Position numbers and translations under genes: made by a program
DNA from: Limnoperna fortunei
Taxonomy: Eukaryota > Mollusca > Bivalvia > Mytilida > Modiolidae
Assembly (NCBI GenBank): GCA_944474755.1
Contig: OX104123.1
Span: 67,387,898 to 67,451,897 of the forward strand
Reading direction: 5' to 3'
Length of the DNA stretch: 64,000 bases
Shown: piece after piece, positions 45,527 through 54,915 of the stretch
Layout of the letters: the number at the start of each line of letters is the position of its first letter
Numbering within the stretch: the stretch's first letter is position 1
Notes under the pieces: model-generated
Databases searched by the model: none
What the model saw: the letters and a program-made list of their open reading frames with translations, nothing else
Told to the model about the DNA's origin: nothing

Positions 45527-45864
45527 CTGTGCCTTTGCATATAATTTGAGAAGGGTTCTGAAAGATGCAGCTCCTCATTAAAGAAGAGATGTTTGTCCGT
45601 TTGCCTCATGGCAGCGTCAAGCATAGAATATTTTGGATGAACACCTGCGGGACCAGCTGTTGGACAGAACTCTGCTGTAGTGTTATCAGAAATTTGACGT
45701 ACAGGATGATCAAGACCATGATTGTGTTTTACCTCTAAACATTTCTCCTTGAGGTATTTGCTGTAGGACTGCAGACAATTTCCCAACTCGACAATATTTT
45801 GATGAAGTTTTTTCCATGATTCAGTGGACCGCATGACAGGTTTTAGAGCTATACTGTATAGAGC
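45527..45864 (-). CDS. Internal exon of the same transposon-like gene
   Basis: A 338-base exon with acceptor gtcttcag|gctcta and donor ggcacag|gtgact. It is open throughout: ALYSIALKPVMRSTESWKKL, VELGNCLQSYSKYLKEKCLE, EFCPTAGPAGVHPKYSMLDA and HLSEPFSNYMQRH. The first half looks helical and charged. The PAGVHPKY turn is distinctive. Function unknown. Confidence 0.6.
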
Positions 45865-46074
45865 CTGAAGACAAACCAATACCTAGTGCAGTGCATACAT
45901 GTATCAAGATCAAAAACCTTTTTATAAAGCCATGGAACTTTAGTCAAAAGTTTCAACATCCTAAACAATTTTACTTTCATATGTTTATATTAGAGCTACT
46001 TAATCATACCTTTGTATGATATATTCAAACCAGTCCTTAGATGTTGTTAGGAAAATATATATATTTAAATATAC

Positions 46075-46263
46075 CTGTGCATGACTTTCTAGCTGGTTTG
46101 CTGTCAGAGGTTTCTTCTTCTCTTTTTTCTTTTGGAAATCATTTTTGCTCTGAAACTGTGCTGCCCTAAACACATTTGGGACAGGTTGGACATTACTTTT
46201 TCTTGCGGCATCCATGAGGATAGAATGGTCATTCGTGATGTACCATAAGGCATTAGTAAGAAC
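46075..46263 (-). CDS. 5'-most recognised exon of the transposon-like gene
   Basis: A 189-base exon (63 codons) between acceptor ttttaacag|gttctt and donor gcacag|gtatat. It is open: VLTNALWYITNDHSILMDAA, KSNVQPVPNVFRAAQFQSKN and a lysine-rich stretch (KKKEKKKP), ending ESHAQ. Upstream exons were not found with confidence. Minus-strand sequence at 46783-46974 is open but unconvincing. Confidence 0.55.
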
Positions 46264-48130
46264 CTGTTAAAACAAGGAAATCTTAATACTGTTGCTACAA
46301 TACTGCACATTTGAAGGACACTTTATTATTTTTATTATATTTTACAACAAAACTGTTTAATATTCAAAATATAAAACATATGCCATGTTCTGTGTAAAAC
46401 TTTTAAAATGTTCCTTCATCGACATCATGTTCATATGTATACAATACCTGTATCATGCTATCCCCAGTTGTTTTACTGTCACATTTGGGGAAGTCCAATT
46501 GAGTAGCTGCAACACATCATTAAACAGTTTTATCTTCTCATTGCTGCAATTAAACATTAAAGTAAAAAATCAAACTCGTACTTGTATGACATACATGTAC
46601 ACAAAGTAAGTGTTACTTTTCTGAAATTTGATAGTGTTTTTTTTTTCATTTTACATTTTAATTAAACTCAAATATTAATTCAAGTTGCCGCCACAGAACT
46701 GAAGATAAAGAAATTTAGTTTTTTAATTTTAATAATATTCAATATTAATTTAAGGTTTTTTTATATAAATCAATGAGCTGTTTTAATTTAGGTAGTTGCG
46801 CGTGTCAACCAGATCATGAGATGCATGTAGGAGTTTAATAGATCCCAGGGCAAACCGTACACTCATGACGTGGAACCACTCCCTTAAAAAAATTTGGGTA
46901 GCACGGCCCCTAGGAAACCCATCCATGCAATCACCCCCTTCCCTCTTTACCCCAGGCCAAAAGTTTGGGCACAATAATTTTCCGATTTACTTTTACCTCC
47001 TTGTTCACATTTACCTCACCTGTTATATCACACCTAAAAAAACAAATAAGTCAGACTATTGTTTAATTTCAATACCGAATTTTTAATTAGAAAAAAATTC
47101 TTACCATGAAAATGAATGAACGAATTAGGCAAAACATATAATCCATAATTCATTTAATGAACTTGTCTCAGCGACACGAGCCATGCAATATTTTTTTTTA
47201 AATGAATTAAGTATGGAATCGAGCCCGTCAGTTTCCGAACATAGTTAGCTACTTAAAAATCATTATGCATTATGTAATTATTATACTGTCTTGTAACATT
47301 ACTAACATAGTTATGCATTACCTATATGAAACCCTGTTCATATTAGTATAAACATAACATGGTACTTTGAAAGCTATAATGACTAAGTGAATGTTAACAG
47401 CTTATTGTGCAATAAATGTGTTATTCTTAGAAAAAAATCATCACTTACTTATGGGTTGATTTGAAGTCGAAAATAAGAAGAGAACTAACAGGTACATACT
47501 GTAGAGTTGTTATTTTGACCCATAATTGACCACGTGACAATAGCTAGTGTCCCGGATGTCCTTTGTTTTTCAATGGAACAGACCTCGGTAATGTTCAGCA
47601 AACATTGGAAATACGATTTGAGTAACTAACTTTTTTTGCTCAAAATTGTAAACATTGACTCAAAGTAAAACAATATATTTTATGTGTATCATTAATTAGC
47701 AATACATTGATTTAAAAAGGCTGTATTTCTATGTTGAAAAATAAAATTAAACGGTGACCTTAAATAAAAACTTAAAACTTGCAAAATTTACACAAACAGT
47801 TACACTACTAGTAATAAATAGATGACACATAACATAAAAAACACTACTAGTAATAAATAGATGACACATAAAATAAAAAACACTACTAGTAATAAATAGA
47901 TGACACATAAAATAAAAAAAATATTTTTTTTCAGGATTACTGACAAGATGTTTAATGCTAACAGTTGTTGAAGTGAGTGACAAAATGTTACACAAATTAA
48001 AACTTCGTAGAAGTTAGTGACTAAAGACTACAGAAAAGGACTAATAAAAAGCTTGGTTAGAAAAGAACTATTTCCATATCGTCACATGTTTGTTTTCACT
48101 GATATTGACTAAACAGTTAACACAGAGCAA
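46264..48130. other. Unassigned sequence between the two transposon-like genes
   Basis: Apart from a small tandem repeat at 47803-47921 nothing is supported. The opposite-strand frames at 46783-47086 overlap and are not called. Confidence 0.4.
47803..47921. repeat. 39-bp tandem repeat, three copies
   Basis: Cactactagtaataaataga plus tgacacataaaataaaaaa repeats three times almost unchanged, giving the MCHLFITSSV periodicity in the minus-strand frame. Confidence 0.9.
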
Positions 48131-48232
48131 ATTCATAGTTAATGGATGCAAAAACCTGTATAGCCGACAACTGTCCCTGAACACTTTATTCAGCCTGTTC
48201 AATTTTTTGTGTATGGGTCACAGTACATGTAA

Positions 48233-48680
48233 AGGAGATCAAACACATATTACATTTTATGAATCAGTATGCAAGCAAGTATGGTGCACCACTCCCTGGA
48301 AGGCTTCATAATCACAAAGACTATAAAGTTACTTTGCTTCCTTCTGACAAATCAAAAGCAGACATCCATCAAGAATATCTAAAAGCATCACATGCCGCAG
48401 GATAAAGAAAAATAAGTTCAAAGTATCAGAGTCCAAAAGGTTTGGATTGAACAATGTCCTTATATTGTTTTAATGAGACCAGCTACAGATTTGTGTTCCA
48501 AGTGTCAGATATTTTCAACAGATTTAAATAAATCGAGCAATTTAAATGAAGAGGAAAAAGTTGGCATTTTAAAAAGTATGAACACCATCTGAAAAATTGA
48601 AAGAGACTGCTATAGGCAGCAGTGTCAGTCAAGTAAACACAATTACAGTAAAACGACGATTAACGAAAGAGTTAGAGGTA
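48233..48680 (+). pseudogene. DUF7869-type protein, N-terminal region
   Basis: In successive frames: MNQYASKYGAPLPGRLHNHK and VTLLPSDKSKADIHQEYLKA, a stop and shift, then PYIVLMRPATDLCSKCQIFS with LNEEEKVGIL, another shift, then KIERDCYRQQC. This block order (PLPGRL, LLPSDKSK, MRPATDLCxxC, ERDxYRxxC) precedes the core of a large protein family repeated in invertebrate genomes and thought to be transposon-derived. A possible donor (gttagag|gtaatt) lies at about 48680. At least two frame breaks show decay. Confidence 0.65.
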
Positions 48681-48740
48681 ATTTTTATTCATTTTTAATC
48701 ACATCATACACTTTTGTACATTTAGTTCATGTTGATATTA

Positions 48741-48894
48741 AATAATTCATGGACACCATACTTTATTGTCATCGTAACGTGGGTGGGCATTATATTCTTG
48801 AATATTTTGCCCCAAGCGATAGCCAGGGGTAAAATATGAATATAATGCCCACCCATGTTAAAATGACAATAAAGTATAGTATCCATGAATTATT
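48741..48894. mobile_element. Palindromic MITE, 154 bp
   Basis: Long imperfect inverted repeat: aataattcatgg, atactttattgtcat, gggtgggcattata and ttgaatattttgcccc on the left are mirrored on the right. The centre is aagcgatagc. Same terminal motif as 32076-32196. Sits in an intron-like gap of the DUF7869-type pseudogene. Confidence 0.8.
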
Positions 48895-49236
48895 TTGATT
48901 ATAATAATGACAAATACAGTAATCTGTACAGTTAAGTGGCAAATAAATGTGCGCTTGTGAATGGCTGTTTCACGTACCTCCTGTGTGTCATAATGTAGAG
49001 TGGTGAAAACAATTTAATGGCAGAATGTTGAATCATGTAAATCTCAGAATTCAGACTTTAAATAACAACTTTCTTAACTGTAACAATAATTATGGTTTAA
49101 AAATTAGAGTTTTTTAAAATAAAATTTAACAGACTGCAACCCAAATTAACCTGTGCATGTGCGAACTAAATTTATTGCAATTTCAACATGGCTTTGTTTA
49201 CATAGCGAAAGCAGGACGTCATATTAGAATAGATTT

Positions 49237-50143
49237 TTAGCTTACCTGACCCGAAGGGTCATGTGAACTATTGCCATCACTTGGCATCAGTCATCGTTGT
49301 TTAAAAATCTTCTCCTCCAAAACCACTGAAGGGATTGCTTTGAAACTTTGCGCACATCATCAGTGAAATGTCCTCTACCAAGTTTGCACAAATCATGGCC
49401 TCAGACCAACCAACATGGCCACCATGGCTAAAAATAGCACAGGGGGTCAAAATACAGTTTTTGGCTTATAGTTCAAAAAGTAGACCAGATACAGGAAAAC
49501 CAAAAGACTTTCCATCTTCCGCATCAAAAGCTCTACAAAACACTCCATTGGGTCAAAGTTGTATGACAACTCCTTGTAGGAGTTATTGCCCTTTAATTGA
49601 CAAAATTAATGATTTTTGCCATTTTCGCCTCAAAATCTTGAAAATTATTAGAACTAGAGAAAAAAATTAGCATTACTTAATTGTTCTGCCTTATGAGAGC
49701 TACAAAAATGGCTTTAGGGTCATGATTGTCTGATTAGCCGTTAAAGAGTTATTCCTGAACTGTTTTTTTTAATCGGTTTTAATTGATCTTTAAAAATATT
49801 TGAAACATTGCACAAATCATCTTAAGGATGTGCTCTACCATAATTGTGCAAATCAACGTACATAGCTACGTTCGCTTAAAATAGAAAAGGGGGGAGCAAG
49901 AGAGTTTTTGGCTGATAGTTAAAAAAGTATAACAGGTACAGCAAATTTGAAGTGAACCTCCTTCTTAGCATCAAAAGCTCCTCCTTATAGGAGTTATTTC
50001 CCTTAAACATGTTAAAAGGTCAAAATGAATGATTCTTGCAGAAGTGTTAGTCAATTCCTTATATGAAAGAAAAGCTGGATAAAAAAGGGTTGCTTGGTTT
50101 CAGGTTCAGGTGAGCAATACAGGCTCCTGGGAGCCTCTAGTTT
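49237..50143. mobile_element. Dispersed bivalve-type repeat, copy 2
   Basis: Begins ttagcttacctgacccgaag, with accatggctaaaaatagcac inside, and ends caggtgagcaatacaggctc followed by hairpin AGGCTCCTGGGAGCCT. It is the same family as 38996-41427 but strongly diverged. The frame at 49368-49670 is fortuitous. Confidence 0.7.
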
Positions 50144-50445
50144 GATAAACATACATACTATTATTTGGTGTATTTTTACTGAAATATGAAAAAAAAACAC
50201 CCGGCACCATGCATAATCTATATGATGTTTTATTAAATTTGTTGAACAGGAGTCATCAATAATTCATCGTCTGCTATTTGATAATAAGTATTTCATCTGT
50301 ATCGGAGTATTGTACACATACATTTCAATCATCTCTATTTTGTTATTTATGTACATGTCTTAAAAATTACCACTGCTTTAAAGTTAATTTTAATTTTATA
50401 AAATGTCTTATTAATAACAATAACTTTTCAGGACAATATTAATAC
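50144..50445. other. Unassigned spacer
   Basis: AT-rich and without recognisable features, between the dispersed repeat and the 66-bp array. Confidence 0.4.
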
Positions 50446-52215
50446 ACTATAGCTACAGATAAATTACCCACACCACTAGTATGTCCACCAAGCTTGACAA
50501 AGGAATCATACACTATAGCTACAGATAAATTACCCACACCACTAGTATGTCCACCAAGCTTGACAAAGGAATCATACACTACAGCTACAGATACATTACC
50601 CACACCACTAGTATGTCCACCAAGCTTGACAAAGGAATCATACACTACAGCTACAGATACATTACCCACACCACTAGTATGTCCACCAAGCTTGACAAAG
50701 GAATCATACACTACAGCTACAGATACATTACCCACACCACTAGTATGCCCAGCAAGCTTGACAAAGGAATCATACACTACAGCTACAGATACATTACCCA
50801 CACCACTAGTATGTCCACCAAGCTTGACAAAGGAATCATACACTACAGCTACAGATACATTACCCACACCACTAGTATGTCCACCAAGCTTGACAAAGGA
50901 ATCATACACTACAGCTACAGATACATTACCCACACCACTAGTATGTCCACCAAGCTTGACAAAGGAATCATACACTACAGCTACAGATACATTACCCACA
51001 CCACTAGTATGCCCAGCAAGCTTGACAAAGGAATCATACACTACAGCTACAGATACATTACCCACACCACTAGTATGTCCACCAAGCTTGACAAAGGAAT
51101 CATACACTACAGCTACAGATACATTACCCACACCACTAGTATGCCCAGCAAGCTTGACAAAGGAATCATACACTACAGCTACAGATACATTACCCACACC
51201 ACTAGTATGTCCACCAAGCTTGACAAAGGAATCATACACTATAGCTACAGATAAATTACCCACACCACTAGTATGTCCACCAAGCTTGACAAAGGAATCA
51301 TACACTACAGCTACAGATAAATTACCCACACCACTAGTATGTCCACCAAGCTTGACAAAGGAATCATACACTACAGCTACAGATAAATTACCCACACCAC
51401 TAGTATGCCCAGCAAGCTTGACAAAGGAATCATACACTAAAGCTACAGATACATTTCCCACACCACTAGTATGTCCACCAAGCTTGACAAAGGAATCATA
51501 CACTACAGCTACAGATACATTACCCACACCACTAGTATGCCCAGCAAGCTTGACAAAGGAATCATACACTATAGCTACAGATACATTACCCACACCACTA
51601 GTATGCCCACCAAGCTTGACAAAGGAATCATACACTACAGCTACAGATACATTACCCACACCACTAGTATGTCCACCAAGCTTGACAAAGAAATCATACA
51701 CTACAGCTACAGATACATTACCCACACCACTAGTATGTCCACCAAGCTTGACAAAGAAATCATACACTATAGCTACAGATACATTACCCACACCACTAGT
51801 ATGTCCACCAAGCTTGACAAAGAAATCATACACTATAGCTACAGATAAATTACCCAAATCACTAGTATTCCCACCAAGCTTGACAAAGGAATCATACACT
51901 ATCAGCTGACTATAGCTACAGATAAATTACCCAAATCACTAGTATTCCCACCAAGCTTGACAAAGGAATCATACACTATAGCTACAGATAAATTACCCAA
52001 ATCACTAGTATTCCCACCAAGCTTGACAAAGGAATCATACACTATAGCTACAGATAAATTACCCAAATCACTAGTATTCCCACCAAGCTTGACAAAGGAA
52101 TCATACACTATAGCTACAGATAAATTACCCAAATCACTAGTATTCCCACCAAGCTTGACAAAGGAATCATACACTACAGCTACAGATACATTACCCAAAT
52201 CACTAGTATGCCCAC
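50446..52215. repeat. 66-bp (22-codon) minisatellite, about 27 units, in a coding exon
   Basis: The unit is actacagctacagatacatt, acccacaccactagtatgtc, caccaagcttgacaaaggaa, tcatac. The length is divisible by three, so all frames without a stop stay open on both strands (471 and 486 codons). Two subfamilies occur: ccacaccactagtatgtcc (left) and ccaaatcactagtattccc (right, from about 51852), with agcaagc and aagaaatc variants interspersed. An 11-base insertion (cagctgactat) near 51902 breaks the phase. The rightmost unit runs straight into DUF7869-type coding sequence. Confidence 0.9.
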
Positions 52216-52284
52216 CAAGCTGGACCTCTCTTTTTCAAAACCCACGGGAAGTGCAATTGTTTGGTGTTTGTGTAGAGGGCTCAG
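52216..52284 (+). pseudogene. DUF7869-type protein, exon adjoining the 66-bp array
   Basis: The frame reads SWTSLFQNPREVQLFGVCVE then GSG and ends at a donor (ggctcag|gtatgt). Next exon starts at 52582 in compatible phase. The PRxxxLFGVCxEG block is typical of the family core. In another frame the preceding repeat unit reads HYSYRYITHT, resembling the block that should come just before. Confidence 0.65.
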
Positions 52285-52581
52285 GTATGTGACTATAAAC
52301 ATGTTTAAAATTCAAATAAAATTTGAAAAATAAAAGTTCAAACAAAGGGTTATTATAGTCCTTTTTACTGATACATGTATCCTCTCATTCTTTGGTTGAT
52401 GTTGTGTTAATTAGTTGTTATTAACAATGATTTCTATGATTTTTACTGTTCTGAAAAGTGTCATATGCCATGTGTTAGAAATCTATCTTTTAAAAGACTG
52501 TTACTGTATTGAATACATGTCTTAGGGCTTCTAGACTTTTTATATCTCATTTTTGGTAAAAACCTTGAATATCTTTTTCAG

Positions 52582-52749
52582 AAACTGGGATATTCTACTT
52601 AATTGATGACGCAGAGGATGTTAATAAGGACTAATTGTGTAGTCAGCATGTTACACCACCACTTTAGGGTTTAAAGGTAATGGTGAGACATCAACCAGTC
52701 TCCATATTGATAACTGTGCAGGCCAGAACACAACTATTGTTGCTATTTG
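52582..52749 (+). pseudogene. DUF7869-type protein, exon with DNCAGQN motif
   Basis: Acceptor tttttcag|aaactg and donor ctatttg|gtaggt. Reads TGIFYLIDDAEDVN, then after a frame break VVSMLHHHF and GNGETSTSLHIDNCAGQNTT. The HxDNCxGQN motif with acidic neighbours is the most conserved part of the family and may be catalytic (inference). It joins IW|YGL with the next exon. Confidence 0.7.
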
Positions 52750-52917
52750 GTAGGTCTTGTAATTAAAATTCAGTGAAATAAAAGCAAATATTGATTACTT
52801 TATTTTAATAAAAAAAAACAGAAAAATATGATTATGAACCAAACAACAAATGCATGAAAAGTTTTTCATTTTTTTTTAAAATTTGTTGTAAAATAAATAT
52901 ACAATTTTTTTCTTCAG

Positions 52918-53026
52918 GTATGGTCTTTGCAGAATCATGACAGGGCGACATGAAAATTTGGATTTTAGCTGTATGGAAGTTGGTCATACAAGACTTCATC
53001 CAGACTGGCATTTTTGGATATGCAAG
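52918..53026 (+). pseudogene. DUF7869-type protein, exon with GHT..PDWHF motif
   Basis: Acceptor cttcag|gtatgg and donor tgcaag|gttttt. Open: YGLCRIMTGRHENLDFSCME then VGHTRLHPDWHFWICK. Directly follows the DNCAGQN block as in the family. The intron after it holds two SINE copies. Confidence 0.7.
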
Positions 53027-53075
53027 GTTTTTACATGCAATTTCTGTTTTATTAATTACTTCTGTACTTATTGTG

Positions 53076-53232
53076 AGGGCCTCTGTGGCAGAGTGGTAAA
53101 GGTGGTTAGTCTACTATTGATCATGTGGTCTAGATCTGTCAGCACTGAGGTTTGAGTTTCACTGGGGGCAGTGTGTACTCGACTCCAATCTTAACTGACA
53201 AGGATTGCCAGTTTTCTGAAAATGGCATTACA
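53076..53232 (+). mobile_element. tRNA-derived SINE, 3' truncated
   Basis: Head tgtggcagagtggtaaaggt with the A-box changed to GGCAGAGTGG, B-box region gaggtttgagtttcact, body gactccaatcttaactgaca and aggattgccagttttc. Lacks the tail. Inserted in an intron. Confidence 0.75.
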
Positions 53233-53274
53233 CATGCCATATAAGTTGTAATGTATATTTTCCTAATGTAATCC

Positions 53275-53545
53275 GGGGTCTTAGTGGCAGAGTGGTTAAG
53301 GTAGTTAGTTATCTACAATTGATCACCTGCCTGTTTACACCAGGGTTGCAGGTTCAACTTTCACTGCAGATGGGGTGAATTCTACTTCAATCTTTATTGA
53401 CAAGGACTGCCAGTGTTCTTACTGATGGTTGGGGTTATCTCCAGGTACTCCATCTTCTTTTCCTAAAAAACTGGACACCATGCATGATATAGCTGAAAAA
53501 TTGCTGAAAGCGGCGTTCAACAGCACACAAACAAACAGAAACATA
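53275..53545 (+). mobile_element. tRNA-derived SINE, near full length
   Basis: Head tagtggcagagtggttaagg, B-box gggttgcaggttcaactttc, body caaggactgccagtgttctt, ggtactccatcttcttttcc, tail aaaaaactggacaccatgca, atatagctgaaaaattgctg and cggcgttcaacagcacacaa. Inserted 45 bases after the previous SINE in the same intron. Confidence 0.8.
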
Positions 53546-53668
53546 TCAGAATTTAATACTCGCTTACAGGGATTTCTATAAAATGTTCTTTTTACAGGCA
53601 GAAACATGTTTCAAATTGTCTACAGTAGTTTGTTAATGTTTAACTGTTTCTTATTTATATAATTTCAG

Positions 53669-54217
53669 TTAAAATGTCGGAACTTTACAGTTGAAACTAT
53701 CTGAGGTTTCCTTGTCAGTTGTAGCATCATTTAGGAGCAACCATAATATACCACAGCTTGTCAGTGATAGTCATCGTCGAGTTGTCTTCTACAACTGGAA
53801 AGATTTCTTGAAGTCATCATTTAAATTTCTCCCTAGATTTCATCACACCATCATTTTAGAATGAGCAGTCAAAATCCTGGAACTGTATTTGTCAAGGAAT
53901 ATATTGATGACGATGAAATATCAATACATTTATTGAAAAGACATTGTATCTTTGACTATGCAAAACTTCCAACTGTCACTGAACCAAAAAGACTGGATGC
54001 AAGTAGACAGTGGAATTTGTTTCAGGAAATCAGACTACTGTCTACAAGTGAAACAAACAAAGATTTTACATGTCCAAAACTCGCTGTGCCTAAACCAGTC
54101 ATTTATATTAACGAAGAGCGAGACAAAATCAGAAAATGCAGATATTCCAAACAAATGGGAAATGATAAAACCAGCAATGAAAAAGTTGTTTGCCCAGTAT
54201 TTTTGAAAGACAATTAA
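53669..54217 (+). pseudogene. DUF7869-type protein, C-terminal exon
   Basis: Acceptor aatttcag|ttaaaa. Pieces in shifting frames: LKCRNFTVETI, KLSEVSLSVVASFRSNHNIP with VVFYNWKDFLKSSFKFLPRF, then from 53861 an open stretch NPGTVFVKEYIDDDEISIHL, PTVTEPKRLDASRQWNLFQE and DFTCPKLAVPKPV, ending at 54217. Frame breaks lie near 53695 and 53858. It is the expected end of the family protein, so the five plus-strand blocks form one decayed gene. Confidence 0.7.
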
Positions 54218-54718
54218 TTGATTATTTGATTTATTATAGTATTTTTTCTTTAAAAGTTCTATCTGTACTTCTTTTACAACAATCCTAACATTCCCAATAA
54301 CTATACAATCTAAGAAAAGCAAAATGCCAGTAACATCGAAGGTAATTACAAAATTGGTTCTTTGGTTGTCATGGTAACCATCTGTTGTAGTTTCCCAAGT
54401 TGTTTTTCACAGCTTTATTCAGCAGTTGCATATAAAGGGACAACATATTTAACAAAAATAAATCATAATCATTATTAATAATCTGGTTCAGCAAATGGTA
54501 CCTATAGAAGTAACAAAACATATCAGTACATTCATTAGTTGGCTGCCACTGTGACATTTTGCAAAATCTATCAAAATGGCTTTGTAGGATGTTTTGCACA
54601 AGGGAATACTCAAAGAATCTGCAATAATCTCAAATTGGCCTATGTACCCCCATAAACCTGAAAATCTCATTGCTGGTCACATATAAATTAACTATTTTTT
54701 GCTATTCTTATGTTTTAG
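54218..54718. other. Intergenic or intronic sequence
   Basis: No gene is recognised. A pyrimidine-rich acceptor (tgctattcttatgttttag) closes it. Confidence 0.4.
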
Positions 54719-54808
54719 GATTTATTGATTGCTGCTGAAAGTGGTGATTTTAAAGCTGTGAAGAAGAGTTTAGAAAATGGTGCGAATGTCAACTGTGCAA
54801 ATGAATAT
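54719..54808 (+). CDS. Ankyrin-repeat exon of an otherwise unseen gene
   Basis: A 90-base exon of 30 codons between a good acceptor (ttatgttttag) and donor (gaatat|gtaagt). It encodes DLLIAAESGDFKAVKKSLEN followed by GANVNCANEY, which matches the ankyrin consensus: xLLxAAxxGDxxxVxxxLxxGAxVNxxxxx. One exon per repeat is common for such genes. Ankyrin repeats mediate protein binding, and the specific protein is unknown. No other exon was found within the window. The next intron would have to span the satellite, at least 9 kb. Confidence 0.75.
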
Positions 54809-54915
54809 GTAAGTAATATCATATCGAGTTCCTTAATGCAAGTTAACTATTTATAACAAGTCCTGTATAAATCAGCTGAAAACAAAACAACATACATATC
54901 TCAATTATTTCAATG
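54809..54915. repeat. Intron start duplicated inside the satellite (first copy)
   Basis: Gtaatatcatatcgagttcc...tataacaagtcctgtataaa...caattatttcaatgtaaatt recurs at 56064-56170. The duplicated block therefore includes unique intron sequence plus about 1.15 kb of satellite. Confidence 0.9.

Noticed and set aside
46783..47086. Coding exon on either strand
   Set aside because: Both strands are open over part of the segment, neither shows a recognised motif, and no consistent acceptor and donor could be paired.
49237..50143. Helitron
   Set aside because: The hairpin followed by CTAG-T is suggestive in this copy, but the other copy ends CTTG, the 5' ends do not start with TC, and no Rep/helicase sequence exists in the window.
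50439..52292. Open frames of 471 and 486 codons on opposite strands as repetitive protein genes
   Set aside because: Both are produced by a stop-free 66-base unit whose length is divisible by three. Neither has start context, splice signals on the outer side or codon constraint. The plus frame matters only where it runs into the exon at 52216.
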